This document shows, one piece after another, positions 21,465-32,347 of a stretch of 64,000 nucleotides of DNA (position 1 is the first letter of the stretch; every line of letters starts with the position of its first letter). The position numbers and the translations under genes are program-made. This DNA comes from Methanocellales archaeon (GTDB lineage Archaea > Halobacteriota > UBA148 > JAUWXC01): the NCBI GenBank assembly GCA_030018435.1, contig JASEEY010000002.1:1-64000 (forward strand), read 5' to 3'. A model generated the notes under the pieces. It was not told where the DNA came from, made no database searches, and saw nothing but the letters and a program-made list of their open reading frames with translations.

Positions 21465-21998
21465 TCATTCCTCTACTACATATATCCCGTCTTGGAATAC
21501 CCGGGGATCAAATCTCCTGATTCTGGTCGCCTGCTCGATGTTTGCAGCAGTTTGGCTGACAAGCTCCTTGTCAATGCCTGTGACGATTACTTCGTCACCA
21601 CTCACCTGGACGTTTGAATTGCCCAAGATCTTCACTTTTCTTGGTTTTCTCTCTCCCAAGAAATTGCTAATTGACACTACATCGCCCATGACCTTCACCT
21701 GGATGGGGAAGTGCGAGTAAACGATTCTCAATTTACGCTCAAACCCTTTGCTCACGCCCACCATCATGTTCCTGATATGCGAGGCGAACGTGCCCACAAT
21801 TGCCCTCTCCCTTCTTCTGGGGATTTCAGTGCTCACTACTATTTCCTTGTCCTTCTTTTCAATGCTAATTCCAGGGAACTCAAGCTCGCGTTGCAACTCT
21901 CCTTTTGGACCGGAGACCTTGATAAGGCCCCCTTCTATTTCAACGTTCACGCCTTCTAGGATTGATATTCTCTCTTTAAATTTCTCCATCATCTTCAC
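21465..21998 (-). CDS. rpl6: Ribosomal protein L6 (uL6)
   Basis: Family sequence and operon position. Confidence 0.94.
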   Translation of the reverse strand: MKMMEKFKERISILEGVNVEIEGGLIKVSGPKGELQRELEFPGISIEKKDKEIVVSTEIPRRRERAIVGTFASHIRNMMVGVSKGFERKLRIVYSHFPIQVKVMGDVVSISNFLGERKPRKVKILGNSNVQVSGDEVIVTGIDKELVSQTAANIEQATRIRRFDPRVFQDGIYVVEE

Positions 21999-22388
21999 CT
22001 AAAATACGTACGCGAGAAGCACGCCTCCTACTCCTCTCTTCTTGGCCTCTCTATGAGACATGACTCCTTCAGGAGTGGAGAGTATGAGGACTCCAAAATC
22101 TCTTGATGGTAAATATATCTTTTCCCATTTTTCAAATTCGCCTTTTTTAACGGAATATCGCGGTTTTACAGCCCCACATTTGTTGATTTTGCCATGCAAC
22201 TTGACTGTGAATTTCCCTCCTTTGTCGTCGATGAGCTCAAATTCGTCAATGTATCCTTCATCCTTCATGACGTTGAGGATGTTACCAATTGGCTTCGATG
22301 CTGGGTATATTGTGCACTCTGGCTTACCAGCGTATTCGGCATTTTTGATTACTGCCAATGCATTTGCAATCGAATCCACTAACGTCAT
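21999..22388 (-). CDS. rps8: Ribosomal protein S8 (uS8)
   Basis: [30 protein letters not shown]. Confidence 0.95.
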   Translation of the reverse strand: MTLVDSIANALAVIKNAEYAGKPECTIYPASKPIGNILNVMKDEGYIDEFELIDDKGGKFTVKLHGKINKCGAVKPRYSVKKGEFEKWEKIYLPSRDFGVLILSTPEGVMSHREAKKRGVGGVLLAYVF

Positions 22389-22397
22389 CGAATCTCC

Positions 22398-22541
22398 TCA
22401 ATATTTTTTAAACCCCATGTCGCGTGCTACCTCTCTAAAGCACTGACGGCACAGGTAGATACCGTATTTTCTCACCAGCCCTTGTTTTCTTCCACATCTT
22501 TTGCAGGAGTGCGCACCTCGCCCGAATCTCTTGTCCGTCAT
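22398..22541 (-). CDS. rps14: Ribosomal protein S14 (uS14, zinc type); below ORF-track length cutoff
   Basis: Hand translation [47 protein letters not shown]. Confidence 0.95.
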   Translation of the reverse strand: MTDKRFGRGAHSCKRCGRKQGLVRKYGIYLCRQCFREVARDMGFKKY

Positions 22542-23044
22542 ACCACTTCTACTCCAAACTCTTCTTTCAGAAAGACGATCGTCTCCTCTTTGGACAGTCT
22601 TTGACGGCGGGGCATTTTTTGCAATCCAATTTTCCGTTTCCCAACTCTGTGTCCCGGTCGCTTAAGGGAAACAGTAACGTCCATACCAAATATCCCCACT
22701 TCGGGGTCATACTGCATATTAGGGAAGTCGGTATGCTCCTCAATGCCAAATGAGAAATTGCCTTTTTCGTCTAACTTGGTTTTATCCAGCTTATCGTCCT
22801 TTATCGCAAGTGCGGATTGCAAGAATTTCTTTGCTGCATCTTTCCTGAGCGTTACCTTGCACCCAATGGGCTCTCCTTTTTTGATCCCGAATGCAGGTCT
22901 CGTTTTCTTTGCGATCGTCCTAACCGGTTTTTGTCCCGTTATTTTCGTTATGATGTCCTCGGCGTTGAGTAATTTCTGTCCTCCTTCCCCCAAACTTATA
23001 TTGACCGTGACTTTGTCGATTTTAGGATGCCTCATATCTGTCAT
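22538..23044 (-). CDS. rpl5: Ribosomal protein L5 (uL5)
   Basis: Family sequence and operon position. Confidence 0.95.
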   Translation of the reverse strand: MTDMRHPKIDKVTVNISLGEGGQKLLNAEDIITKITGQKPVRTIAKKTRPAFGIKKGEPIGCKVTLRKDAAKKFLQSALAIKDDKLDKTKLDEKGNFSFGIEEHTDFPNMQYDPEVGIFGMDVTVSLKRPGHRVGKRKIGLQKMPRRQRLSKEETIVFLKEEFGVEVV

Positions 23045-23728
23045 TTACTCACCCAGTTCAATCGCTGGCTTTTTGGTGCCGACGACACAAACGTAATCTT
23101 CTATAACCTCAAACTCCTTGTCATTCTCCATAACCACCATGTTTGGTTGCGAACTTCTGAGCAGTTTCAACTCCTTGATCGTTCCAACCTCGCCTAAGTG
23201 CCGTCCACCGGTAATCATCGCTAGATTACCGGGTTTACGTTCTAGACGTTGTTTTATCTTTCGTTGCGGCAGTTCGAGCACGACAGAATCGCCGGGTCGA
23301 TATTCGTTGGTGGCAATGACGTTTGAGCCGTCGTGCAGGTTAAGCAGGATTTTTCCTCCTTTGATCATGGTCTTGTTATTGACCCTGCATAATTTTAGGG
23401 TTGGATCTTTAACGGGGATGGGTATAAACCGCCCTTTTGAATCGAATACTACCCTGTAATGCTTCTTGATGACGGGAATCGAGATTACGTCGAAGATCCC
23501 CACGGGAAATCGATGATCTCGTCTGACCACACCATCTACGAGTACCTGTCCATCGTTCAGCATGTGCTTGACTTCCTTGATGTTATCTCCAAGTTTTAAT
23601 ACATCGCGCAGTATGATGGCAAGCGGCATACATGTCTTATGCGGACCAAGCCTTGGTGTGACGACCCATTTGTGGGTCTTCCTGGCTATTGGCCAAGCGG
23701 TGGGCGCTGAAACCCTTTTTCGATGCAT
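23045..23728 (-). CDS. rps4e: Ribosomal protein S4e (eS4)
   Basis: S4 domain plus KOW; operon position. Confidence 0.94.
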   Translation of the reverse strand: MHRKRVSAPTAWPIARKTHKWVVTPRLGPHKTCMPLAIILRDVLKLGDNIKEVKHMLNDGQVLVDGVVRRDHRFPVGIFDVISIPVIKKHYRVVFDSKGRFIPIPVKDPTLKLCRVNNKTMIKGGKILLNLHDGSNVIATNEYRPGDSVVLELPQRKIKQRLERKPGNLAMITGGRHLGEVGTIKELKLLRSSQPNMVVMENDKEFEVIEDYVCVVGTKKPAIELGE

Positions 23729-23735
23729 ATCTATC

Positions 23736-24086
23736 TTACCTCTTTAAACACTCCTCTCTGCGTCTATCCTTGAGGTGTAATTTGATGATTTGAACATTTG
23801 ATGGGCGAATCGGACGTGCTACCTCTGAGTCATCTGCCTTTTTGACGGTGACTCCATCAACGGTTATGACCCCTCGCGTAAGATCAACGCTCTGAACCTT
23901 GCCCTCTGTGCCGGCGTGATCGCCTTTCATTACTTTCACGACATCGCCCTTGATCACGCGAGCATTTCGCTTGGAGTATTTCTCCCTGAGCTCTCTGCCG
24001 AGGGGTGCTCTCAAGAATTTCTGTCGCCTGTGCAATGGTGCCTTCGCCCGTTTCCTGCGCTGTTTTCTTGGTTGTGCCGATGTCAT
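23736..24086 (-). CDS. rpl24: Ribosomal protein L24 (uL24)
   Basis: KOW motif GDVVKVMKGDHAGTEGKV. Confidence 0.94.
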   Translation of the reverse strand: MTSAQPRKQRRKRAKAPLHRRQKFLRAPLGRELREKYSKRNARVIKGDVVKVMKGDHAGTEGKVQSVDLTRGVITVDGVTVKKADDSEVARPIRPSNVQIIKLHLKDRRREECLKR

Positions 24087-24096
24087 TCCTTTTACC

Positions 24097-24495
24097 TCAC
24101 ACGATTATCGTTGCTGCAGATGCGATCTTGGAAAATCTCTCTGCCGCTTCCCTAGCTACTGGGCCTTTGATCTCGGTCCCTTTTGGCTCACCTTTTTCAT
24201 CAGTAAGCACGGCCGCATTGTCCTCAAATTTTACCCTGATGCCGCTTGGGCGCCTGAATTCTTTTTTCTGTCTGATGACCACTGCATGGAACATCTGTTT
24301 CCTCATCTCAGGTGACCCCTTTTTCACGGAAACCACGACCAAGTCTCCTATACCAGCTTTTGGGTATCGCCTTTTTATACCTCTATAATCCTTAACGGCA
24401 ATTATTTGTAACATCCTCGCACCAGTGTTGTCCGCACACTCGAGCAAAGTGCCAGTGTGCACGGAACGCGGAATCTTGGCTTTATGTCCTTTCAT
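24097..24495 (-). CDS. rpl14: Ribosomal protein L14 (uL14)
   Basis: [19 protein letters not shown]. Confidence 0.95.
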   Translation of the reverse strand: MKGHKAKIPRSVHTGTLLECADNTGARMLQIIAVKDYRGIKRRYPKAGIGDLVVVSVKKGSPEMRKQMFHAVVIRQKKEFRRPSGIRVKFEDNAAVLTDEKGEPKGTEIKGPVAREAAERFSKIASAATIIV

Positions 24496-24818
24496 TTTTT
24501 TCTAACCTCAATTATCACGAACTTCTTCGTCTTACTCAGCGGACGACACTCCGCTATCTTAACCACATCTCCTTCCTTTGCGTCTATGCAGGGCGGATTG
24601 TGTGCATGAATTTTTGATCGCCTCTTCTCATATTTCCCATACTTGGGCCTCCATCTGGCGAACTCCCGTCGGACAACTGCCGTTTTGTCCATTTTAGAGC
24701 TCACGACCCTACCCTCTAAGACTTGTCCACGTACGGGCAGCGTGCCGTGAAACGGACAGTTTTCATCAGAGCATTCATTTTTTGGTGCTGTTACATCCAA
24801 TCCAATGTCCCTTGCCAT
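24492..24818 (-). CDS. rps17: Ribosomal protein S17 (uS17)
   Basis: [27 protein letters not shown]. Confidence 0.95.
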   Translation of the reverse strand: MARDIGLDVTAPKNECSDENCPFHGTLPVRGQVLEGRVVSSKMDKTAVVRREFARWRPKYGKYEKRRSKIHAHNPPCIDAKEGDVVKIAECRPLSKTKKFVIIEVRKK

Positions 24819-24821
24819 GCT

Positions 24822-25085
24822 TCAACCTCGAATTCTGTCTTCTGGTTGGAAAAGTAACAATTCGCCATCGACCTTGACTTTAGCTTCAGGCAAGGTAAAT
24901 ACAAAGCTCGCATTCTTTTTTGCCACTCTTTTCTCCTTGCCATCGTGCTCAATGGTGATCATATTCCGCGTCTCATCGATGACATTTCCTTTAATCCCAA
25001 TCAGACTTGGATTTGTGCTCTCAACAACCTTGACGGGGAGCCCAATCAGTTCGTGATGGATTAGGTTTTTCGGTGTGATTTTCAT
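24822..25085 (-). CDS. rnp1: Ribonuclease P protein component 1 (Rpp29/Pop4 homolog)
   Basis: HHELIGLPVKVVESTNPSLIGIKGNVIDETRNM. Confidence 0.92.
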   Translation of the reverse strand: MKITPKNLIHHELIGLPVKVVESTNPSLIGIKGNVIDETRNMITIEHDGKEKRVAKKNASFVFTLPEAKVKVDGELLLFQPEDRIRG

Positions 25086-25086
25086 T

Positions 25087-25290
25087 TTACCTCTCTCCTA
25101 GCTCTCTTTGAATCGTTTTGATTCTGGCAATGGTGCGTCGTATTTCTCTAATTCTGCCAGGGTTTTCCGGTGCACCACCAGCAGAAGCCATTGCCCTCTC
25201 CCTGATAAGGTCGCTGCTAAGCTTCGTTATCTGCTCCTCCCTCTCTTCGGGTGTCATTTTTCTTATTTCATCAAGCCTTAGAATTGCCAT
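25087..25290 (-). CDS. rpl29: Ribosomal protein L29 (uL29)
   Basis: [17 protein letters not shown]; overlaps rps3 3' end by 20 nt. Confidence 0.94.
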   Translation of the reverse strand: MAILRLDEIRKMTPEEREEQITKLSSDLIRERAMASAGGAPENPGRIREIRRTIARIKTIQRELGER

Positions 25291-26113
25291 TACTCATCTC
25301 CTTGGCATTGCTCTTGGTTTTTGTTTTAGAGGTTTTCTTAGATTTTTTGATCTTTTCCTTTTTTGCCCTCTTCTCTGGTGCCTCTTCTGGCTTAATCTCT
25401 TCAGCTACTTCTTCTGGTTTTTCAGCCTCTTCCTTGGCCTCTTCAAATTTCTCCTCGACTTTTTTCTCTACCTTTTCAGGTTTTTCTTCAACCTTTCCAA
25501 CCTCAACCTCCTCTGGCGGAGCCCCCACAATCTTGAAGTCATCTGGCAGCTCGACATCCGGCGGGACGATTCTAACCTTCACGCCAATGACGCCCGACTT
25601 TTTGGTCGCGGTGGCAAACCCCTCATCGACGATTCTTTCAACCCCTTCTCCGGCATGTTTGATGTATCCAGCCAATAACTTCTCCGTTCTTTTTCTTGGG
25701 CCCGTCAGCTTTCCGGAGATTATAATCTCACAGCCAAGCCCCCCCGCATCCATTATTCGTTGCAACGTAGAATGACCAGCCTTTCTGAAGTACCATCCTC
25801 TCTCCAGTGCATTTGCCAGGCGGGTCGCCATCATCTGTGCGTTTAGTTCAGGTTTTGTAACCTCTTGTACATCGATTTGGGGATTATCCATATGGAATCT
25901 GGTGTCCAGCTCTTTGGTCAGCTCGTTTATGGTTTTTCCAGCTTTTCCGATGACCATCCCTGGTTTTTCTGCATAAATCGTGATCTGCGTACCCATGGGC
26001 GTCCTGGTGATCTTCATCCCCCCATAGCCGACCCTCTCCAGTTTCTTGGCAAAGTACTCTTGTAATTGGGACTTCTTCAGCCCCTCCTGAACGAATTTCT
26101 TTTCGGTGGCCAT
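25271..26113 (-). CDS. rps3: Ribosomal protein S3 (uS3) with E/K-rich C-terminal tail
   Basis: KH domain; low-complexity tail [26 protein letters not shown]...[12 protein letters not shown]. Confidence 0.95.
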   Translation of the reverse strand: MATEKKFVQEGLKKSQLQEYFAKKLERVGYGGMKITRTPMGTQITIYAEKPGMVIGKAGKTINELTKELDTRFHMDNPQIDVQEVTKPELNAQMMATRLANALERGWYFRKAGHSTLQRIMDAGGLGCEIIISGKLTGPRKRTEKLLAGYIKHAGEGVERIVDEGFATATKKSGVIGVKVRIVPPDVELPDDFKIVGAPPEEVEVGKVEEKPEKVEKKVEEKFEEAKEEAEKPEEVAEEIKPEEAPEKRAKKEKIKKSKKTSKTKTKSNAKEMSNGNSKA

Positions 26114-26574
26114 TATTCCACCTCTTCTATGATAAGTTCGACCGTTACGGTCTCGGTATCTTTGGGAGTCGCCCTTCCCATCGCCCTGGGCATCATTCCT
26201 GGAATTACACGCCCTTTCTTGGTGGCGATGTGTTTGATCATCATCCGTTCCGGGTCCAGCCCTTTGTACTCAGCGTTGCTTCTGGCATTGGCGATGAGCT
26301 GGAGCATTTCGGCGGCAGCTTTTTTTGGATATCGTCCAGCATACCATCTGTCCAGTCCCCTTTTGTGGCCAACGTCTCTCTTGTGCCGTTTGAATGGTAC
26401 CACCCTCTTCATGGCGACGACATCCTCTAAGAAGGACTTTGCCTCGGTTATGTGCATTCCTCTCAATTCCCTGCATATTTCCAATGCGTGTTTGGGCGAG
26501 ATGTGCACCTCATGAATCATGGCCTTTGCCATTTTATCGGCTTCCGCCTCCGTGGAATAATCAACTCTCGACAT
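26113..26574 (-). CDS. rpl22: Ribosomal protein L22 (uL22)
   Basis: Family sequence and operon position. Confidence 0.94.
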   Translation of the reverse strand: MSRVDYSTEAEADKMAKAMIHEVHISPKHALEICRELRGMHITEAKSFLEDVVAMKRVVPFKRHKRDVGHKRGLDRWYAGRYPKKAAAEMLQLIANARSNAEYKGLDPERMMIKHIATKKGRVIPGMMPRAMGRATPKDTETVTVELIIEEVE

Positions 26575-26578
26575 GTCA

Positions 26579-26986
26579 TCACTTCAACGGCACGTACTTG
26601 CTCGACCTTGTTGCGCCTATACCAGCGCTTCCGTGCACAACCTTTTTTCGCGTTAGCGCAAACTCTCCCAGATGATGTCCAATCATCTCCGGCTGAATTT
26701 TTACTCTGATGAACTGCTTGCCATCATGCACCTCAAATTCCCGGCCAATCATCTCTGGCAGTATGATCATATCCCGCAGATGCGTTCTGATCATGGATTC
26801 GCCCTTCCTGATGCGTGCCAACAATTTCTTGTGCGTTTCTGGCAATCCTCGCTTGACGACCCTGCGCGCTCTTGCGGGCAGCAGCTCGGCAATTTCCTCC
26901 AGCCTCATATTTTTCAGTTCATCGAGGGTATGTCCCCTATATGTGAACGCCTCTTTTCTCTTGGGCAACTTAGTCTCGACGGCCAT
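26579..26986 (-). CDS. rps19: Ribosomal protein S19 (uS19)
   Basis: [28 protein letters not shown]. Confidence 0.95.
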   Translation of the reverse strand: MAVETKLPKRKEAFTYRGHTLDELKNMRLEEIAELLPARARRVVKRGLPETHKKLLARIRKGESMIRTHLRDMIILPEMIGREFEVHDGKQFIRVKIQPEMIGHHLGEFALTRKKVVHGSAGIGATRSSKYVPLK

Positions 26987-26990
26987 ATCA

Positions 26991-27710
26991 TCACCTCTTC
27001 CCCTTTCCGGTTCTTCGCGCTCCTATGGATCCAACCTTTCTTCCTGGAGGAGCGCCTTTGCCCACAGTTTTTGGCTTTCCAGGATGTTGCTTACCTCCGC
27101 CACCGAATGGGTGATCCACCGCATTCATTGCGACACCTCTCACCCTTGGATATTTCCCTGCCCGTGCTCTCATTTTATGATATTTTTTACCCGCTTTGAG
27201 GAACGGTTTATCTGTTCGACCTCCACCTGCGACAACGCCGATCGTGGCTCTGCATTTGGGGTCTAGCCACTTAGTCTTGCCGCTTGGTAGCTGGACTACG
27301 GTTTTATGAAGGTCATGAGCGACGAGAACCGCATATGTGCCTGACGACCTCGCGAAAGAACCGCCACCTTTTGGTCTGCTCTCCACGTTGCATATAAGCG
27401 TCCCCTCAGGAATCTCTGCAAGGAGCAATGTATTACCAGGCTTGATTTCTGCGGATATGCCACATGCGATCACGTCACCGACTGCGATACCCTCTGGTAT
27501 GAGAATGTATTGTTTATCGCCGTTTTCAAACATGACCTTGGCAATTGGTGCACTTCTAGCGGGATCGTGCTCTATGCTGATAACCTCTCCCTTAACGGTT
27601 TCGTCAACGCCCGTCTTTGGGTGTTTGAGCTCTGCCTTGTATCGGTGGGATGGTGCCCTATATGTTGGCGTTCCCTTTCCTCTGCGTTGAGATTTGATCC
27701 TTTTTCCCAT
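26991..27710 (-). CDS. rpl2: Ribosomal protein L2 (uL2)
   Basis: [23 protein letters not shown]; internal start [15 protein letters not shown]. Confidence 0.95.
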   Translation of the reverse strand: MGKRIKSQRRGKGTPTYRAPSHRYKAELKHPKTGVDETVKGEVISIEHDPARSAPIAKVMFENGDKQYILIPEGIAVGDVIACGISAEIKPGNTLLLAEIPEGTLICNVESRPKGGGSFARSSGTYAVLVAHDLHKTVVQLPSGKTKWLDPKCRATIGVVAGGGRTDKPFLKAGKKYHKMRARAGKYPRVRGVAMNAVDHPFGGGGKQHPGKPKTVGKGAPPGRKVGSIGARRTGKGKR

Positions 27711-27723
27711 CTTCTTTGCCTCA

Positions 27724-27975
27724 CTAGAATATTCCCAATCTGCTCGCAATCTCCTCGGCTGAATCCTCTGGCGACAGCGTGACTATTGCTTTTTTCTGCC
27801 CTTTTGTCGTCATCATCGTCCTGACGTTGATAACCGTGACATCGTACAGTCTTTCAATTTCTTTCTCGATCTGCTCTTTTGTCGCATTGACATCAACCAG
27901 AAATTGGAGTTTGTTTTCGGCGCTCATCTGGATGGTTGCCTTTTCCGTTATGAATGGATGCTTGATTATCGTCAT
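27724..27975 (-). CDS. rpl23: Ribosomal protein L23 (uL23)
   Basis: [12 protein letters not shown]. Confidence 0.95.
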   Translation of the reverse strand: MTIIKHPFITEKATIQMSAENKLQFLVDVNATKEQIEKEIERLYDVTVINVRTMMTTKGQKKAIVTLSPEDSAEEIASRLGIF

Positions 27976-28739
27976 CTGAGCGCACCCTCCAGTTTAGATA
28001 ATGCGGATTTCGTCCAGATCGTTAGCCTGCCGGGCTGCGTGCCTGGCGCCAGCAACTCCGCATTTAGCTGGTTTACCGTTACCACATCCACTCCAGGCAG
28101 ATTGCACGCTGCCTTGGAAATACCCCTATCTTCAGAAACTACGATCAGAAGACTCTTTTTGCGCTTATACTTTCTCCCTCTCATCTTGCCTTTACCTGCT
28201 CGGATTTTCTTTCCTCCCTTGGCCCGGAGGACGTCATCCCATAGGTTGGCAGTTTGCAGAAATTCTATCACATCGGACGTCTTTTTCACTTTTTCTAAAG
28301 AATTCTCGACGACGAGCGGCACTTTTGCCCCGAATTTGTGCCCTCTACTCTTGACCAGCTCGGCATTGGCAGTCGCAGCAATTGCAGATCGTATGGCTTT
28401 TCTCCGTTCCTTTGCGTTAATTTTCTCGGAGAGGATTTTTTGGGGCTTGGATGGGTGTGCTCTACGCCCACCTACTGCTTGTGGCACTCTAGCGACTCTA
28501 CTACCGCCCTTGATTCGTGGCGCTCTGGAGACACCTCTGCCGGTACCCCATCCTTCGGCTGATGTCCGCATTCCAGCATATATGTCAGGACCGTAAGGCT
28601 GCAGCCTGTTGGCCTGCGCTGCAAGGACCGCCCTTTTTATCAGGTCAGGCCTGTATTCTTCCTCGAAGACCTTGGGTAACTCTACCTTTCCCTTGACTTT
28701 TCCCGATAAACCTATGAGTTGCACCTTCATGATCATCAT
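27972..28739 (-). CDS. rpl4: Ribosomal protein L4 (uL4)
   Basis: Family sequence and operon position. Confidence 0.95.
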   Translation of the reverse strand: MMIMKVQLIGLSGKVKGKVELPKVFEEEYRPDLIKRAVLAAQANRLQPYGPDIYAGMRTSAEGWGTGRGVSRAPRIKGGSRVARVPQAVGGRRAHPSKPQKILSEKINAKERRKAIRSAIAATANAELVKSRGHKFGAKVPLVVENSLEKVKKTSDVIEFLQTANLWDDVLRAKGGKKIRAGKGKMRGRKYKRKKSLLIVVSEDRGISKAACNLPGVDVVTVNQLNAELLAPGTQPGRLTIWTKSALSKLEGALR

Positions 28740-29749
28740 CCTTGTTTGGATTCTAAGCTAATATGTCTGATTTCTGGAGCCTCTTTTGGCACCATTTTCG
28801 GTCTGATTGCCGACCTCATCCTGATCAAGCGCTTTGCAGGACCAGGAACAGTTCCCTTGAGCAATACGAACGTGTTCTTGACAATGCCGTAGTTCAAGAA
28901 CCCCCCCTTTGGTGTGATCTTATCTCCATCCGAACCTATCTGCAGGATGCGCTTATTAAATTCAGTCCGCTGATGATAACCGGTTTGCCCCAGCTGTGGC
29001 ACCCTCCAGCTTATTCTAGCAGGATGCCATGGTCCCAGCGTTCCGATGTGCCTTTTTTTACCCGTTCTCGCATGTTTGCGCTTTTGAACTTGCACTCCCC
29101 ACCTTTTCACAGGACCTTGAGTTCCTTTGCCCGTTGTGATGGCTGCCACATCCACGAGTTCTCCATTCTTAAAAACATCCGATACATCTATTTCCTTGCC
29201 CAGGATGTCCTTCGCATATTCAAACCTGGCGGGAACATCTCCCCCACCTATGCGGTTCTCCATCATATCCGGCTTTTTCTTTGGAATGCTCCCTACATTC
29301 TTGGGCAATGTATAGGTTAGTATTCGGATATCGTCTACCACACCCTTAGATATCAATTCACTGATGCGCTTTAGCGCCGCCCCCGTGTCATGTTTTTCGG
29401 GTGGTGGCAGCAATCTACTGAGCTCTGGGTCCAGTTTTTTCGCCCATGCTTCTGCTACGGATTTGGTGCCATATAGTGTATGGGAATAAACCCGAATAGC
29501 TGCTACTCTCATAGCAGGTGTTTCGATGACTGTAGCAGGGACGGAAATTTCCATGCCCTCTGTGAGGCTATGCGGTATGTCATCTACCATTGTCAGATGG
29601 GTCATTCCGGCTTTGTAACCGGCAAATCCCTGTACCTTCGGTTCACCCTCACCCTCTGGCCAAGACCCGAATTTTGCTACGTGTGCCTTTGCCCTCTTTC
29701 TCGGGCTGAATGCCAGGGAGCCCTTTCTCGGACTGTGTCTTTTTGTCAT
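28736..29749 (-). CDS. rpl3: Ribosomal protein L3 (uL3)
   Basis: [31 protein letters not shown]. Confidence 0.95.
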   Translation of the reverse strand: MTKRHSPRKGSLAFSPRKRAKAHVAKFGSWPEGEGEPKVQGFAGYKAGMTHLTMVDDIPHSLTEGMEISVPATVIETPAMRVAAIRVYSHTLYGTKSVAEAWAKKLDPELSRLLPPPEKHDTGAALKRISELISKGVVDDIRILTYTLPKNVGSIPKKKPDMMENRIGGGDVPARFEYAKDILGKEIDVSDVFKNGELVDVAAITTGKGTQGPVKRWGVQVQKRKHARTGKKRHIGTLGPWHPARISWRVPQLGQTGYHQRTEFNKRILQIGSDGDKITPKGGFLNYGIVKNTFVLLKGTVPGPAKRLIRMRSAIRPKMVPKEAPEIRHISLESKQG

Positions 29750-29759
29750 TTTCGCTCCG

Positions 29760-30572
29760 TTATCTAACTAAGTTTAATATCGATAGGGTTGCAAATACCG
29801 CCTCTTCTGTTCTAACGGTGGCGGTTCCCTGATTTGGTATAGTGTTGATGACGTAGTCTGCAAGGTCGGAAAGCGTGCAGCCCTCCTCGTGCAGGATATC
29901 CCCTATACCCCTTGTGGGAGAACCAAACACAACTGAGACGCTCTCTTTCATCGCTTTCTGCAATTGAGCGAGTAATCGCTCATCTACAATGCTACCCTTT
30001 CTTGATGTTGCAATTACCAGTGGTTGCGCTTTGAGCGTCTCGCCCAGCGTTCCTGAGATTTCGGTTTGATATCCCCAGTACTGGGGGATTTGACGTCTAT
30101 CCCACAGCTCAGCTTGCAGGGGTCTTCGCGAAAAGATCCTGACGGTCACACGCTCTCCCTTGCGCACTGTTCTGTCAGCACGCAACGGAACTGGGCCTTC
30201 TGTGCCGATATCGACCCAAGCGCCTTCGTCAGATCCGACCACGACTCCTTCTCGATATTCTCCTACTTCAGGAGATGAACGCGATGGATGATGGGGTGTC
30301 CGTAGCGGCGGGATCACTCCCACATACTTAAGCTCGTCCATCAAAGGGAAGAGGTGTTTTCTCAGATATTGCGGCGTTTCCGCGTATCTGAGCACCAGGT
30401 CGATGAATTTGCTGTCATCGTATTCTGGATCTTTGTATACGATGATTCTGTCCACCCTGAAAATGGACGCCGCCCTGGCGATTTGTCCCACCTTGTATGT
30501 CTTGATTCGCTGGTCCTTGCTCTCAGACGTCAAGGACGATGGTATTATTATCGACAGATCACCGCTGCGCAT
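29760..30572 (-). CDS. SPOUT-superfamily RNA methyltransferase, archaeal rpl3-upstream family
   Basis: [12 protein letters not shown] knot-type motif, OB-like insert, syntenic position. Confidence 0.82.
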   Translation of the reverse strand: MRSGDLSIIIPSSLTSESKDQRIKTYKVGQIARAASIFRVDRIIVYKDPEYDDSKFIDLVLRYAETPQYLRKHLFPLMDELKYVGVIPPLRTPHHPSRSSPEVGEYREGVVVGSDEGAWVDIGTEGPVPLRADRTVRKGERVTVRIFSRRPLQAELWDRRQIPQYWGYQTEISGTLGETLKAQPLVIATSRKGSIVDERLLAQLQKAMKESVSVVFGSPTRGIGDILHEEGCTLSDLADYVINTIPNQGTATVRTEEAVFATLSILNLVR

Positions 30573-30656
30573 CTCGTGTTTCCTCCTAGATTGGACTATT
30601 CTTATATAAAGGTTGCCTGTGATAAGTTTTGTGTGTGGCTTTTCTGTATTGGGGAC

Positions 30657-31148
30657 TTACTCAATTTCTCTCAGTAACTCCACAAGTACGTCTTCTCTGA
30701 TTCGATATCCCTTCTGGATGAGTTCGAACACACTTTCTTTTAAATTTCTTTTTGACAGATGTCCTTCCTCATACAGTTTGGAGAGGGTCCAGAGCGTGCC
30801 TCTCGGTCTTAAACCTAAAACTCTCGCCAATCTTCTAATCCTTGCCTCATCTATCAAAATATCCTCTATCTTCTGATCCAAAGCAAGAGATAAAGCGGCC
30901 TTTTCGCCCTGTTCAATTGGGACATCTTTCAATTTGGCGATGTCTGTGCTTTTTACGATGATCAATCCATCTTTTATCAATTCCTCTATGATGCTGGCAT
31001 CTAAGTAGCCTTTTTCTTTACCAACGACAACGACCTCGTTATGGACCTCCTCTGGGATTAGCACTTCAGCGAAAAGTTCTTTTAAAAAATGCAGTTTTCC
31101 TATCTTGGCCAAGTATATCAGAGGAGTGGAATCACTCACTACCCGCAC
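30657..31148 (-). CDS. DUF3368 PIN-domain toxin
   Basis: VVSDSTPLIYLAKIGKL; ILIDEARIRRLARVLGL. Confidence 0.88.
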   Translation of the reverse strand: MRVVSDSTPLIYLAKIGKLHFLKELFAEVLIPEEVHNEVVVVGKEKGYLDASIIEELIKDGLIIVKSTDIAKLKDVPIEQGEKAALSLALDQKIEDILIDEARIRRLARVLGLRPRGTLWTLSKLYEEGHLSKRNLKESVFELIQKGYRIREDVLVELLREIE

Positions 31149-31455
31149 GCTTTTTCCTCCGAATCGGCCCTAGATCCTCTGCTAGTTCCTCTTTCCCATA
31201 GTCGAGGTATAACCCCTCCTTGGATACCAGATCGATCATTTCCCAAAGAGAGATTTTGGCAATCTTCGCAGCTCCCCGAAGTGATGTCTTCCCAGCTTTA
31301 TAGAGTTCTATGGCCTCTTCCCTTTTTTTCATCTCCACCGCATCGGCTAGGAGCCTTCTTATCATGGCAGATTTGTCCAATTGCTCCTTCTCTGCAAGCT
31401 CTTCGACATCTCTCGCTAACTTGTCAGACGCTCGAGTGGTTAAGGTTGCAGTCAT
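31132..31455 (-). CDS. UPF0175 family antitoxin
   Basis: ELYKAGKTSLRGAAKIAKISLWEMIDLV; likely start MTATLTTR inside the called ORF; overlaps toxin start. Confidence 0.85.
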   Translation of the reverse strand: MTATLTTRASDKLARDVEELAEKEQLDKSAMIRRLLADAVEMKKREEAIELYKAGKTSLRGAAKIAKISLWEMIDLVSKEGLYLDYGKEELAEDLGPIRRKKRAGSE

Positions 31456-31589
31456 ATGTCTCACTTTGTATCGTTTCGTATACATATATTTTGTATACAA
31501 CTTAAAGTTTTTCCTCAAAAGTTCACATTTTTGGACTGATAACTTCATAGGATATTATTAATCAGAGTTAAGTGATAAAGTAGATTAGT

Positions 31590-31670
31590 ATGAAAAAATT
31601 TGAATTTCTGGAGCGTCAGTACAGGCGCCTTGAAGAAAAAGATGAGTTCACCCCTCTGGATGAGATCTGA
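31590..31670 (+). pseudogene. 26-codon remnant resembling the tail of a RelE-partner antitoxin
   Basis: MKKFEFLERQYRRLEEKDEFTPLDEI*; EFTPLDEI tail identical to the antitoxin at 63505-63693. Confidence 0.5.
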
Positions 31671-31732
31671 TGGTGTTCTCCGAAGGTGCTCCGATAACTA
31701 TTATTAATCAAGTGACAAATGAAGACACCAAC

Positions 31733-32155
31733 ATGAAGAAATTCGAGTTCTTGGATTTTGCGACTGCGGACGTTTGCTTTAGAGCATATGGTGCAACGCT
31801 GGATGAATTATTTGCTAACGCCGCTCTAGCGATGCTCGAGGTCATGGTGGAGACGAAGAACGTCGAGCCGAAGATTACGAAAGAAATTGAAGTCAAGGGC
31901 GAAGACCTGAAGTCGTTGATGTTCGATTGGTTAAACGAATTACTCTTTTACGTCGACTCCGAAGGTTTGGTGTTTTCCAGGTTCGATGTCGAGGTGGATG
32001 AAAAACGGATGGCGCTCAGCGCAAAGGTCTCAGGCGAGCGGGTAGACCTCCAAAAGCACAGGATTAAAACTCAGGTAAAGGCCTGCACGTATCACAAGAT
32101 GGAGGTCGAGAAGCGCGATGGAAAATGGATGGCGCAGGTGATCGTCGATGTGTGA
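31733..32155 (+). CDS. Archease (RtcB cofactor)
   Basis: MKKFEFLDFATADVCFRAYGATLDELFANAALAMLEVM; DWLNELLFYVD. Confidence 0.92.
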   Translation: MKKFEFLDFATADVCFRAYGATLDELFANAALAMLEVMVETKNVEPKITKEIEVKGEDLKSLMFDWLNELLFYVDSEGLVFSRFDVEVDEKRMALSAKVSGERVDLQKHRIKTQVKACTYHKMEVEKRDGKWMAQVIVDV

Positions 32156-32291
32156 TGTGGCGAAGGTGGAAAAGAGGAAATGTCCCAATTGCGGCGCAAG
32201 CCTAGAATTCGTCCTCGACGAGTGGATGTGCGCAGAGTGCGAGTATCATGAGGAGGCGCCAAAGAAGGAGGTGAAAGGGTCGTTTAGGTGA
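32148..32291 (+). CDS. Small zinc-ribbon protein (47 aa), overlapping archease stop
   Basis: Hand translation MCDVAKVEKRKCPNCGASLEFVLDEWMCAECEYHEEAPKKEVKGSFR*. Confidence 0.75.
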   Translation: MCDVAKVEKRKCPNCGASLEFVLDEWMCAECEYHEEAPKKEVKGSFR

Positions 32292-32347
32292 ATTTATGGC
32301 GCGTCTTAAGAAAGATATCTCTTCACATTTAGTAATTATGTTAACCA

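Noticed and set aside
31590-31760. MKKFEFL shared by the antitoxin remnant and archease N termini
   Set aside because: Codon usage differs between the two and the similarity stops after seven residues; likely coincidence.
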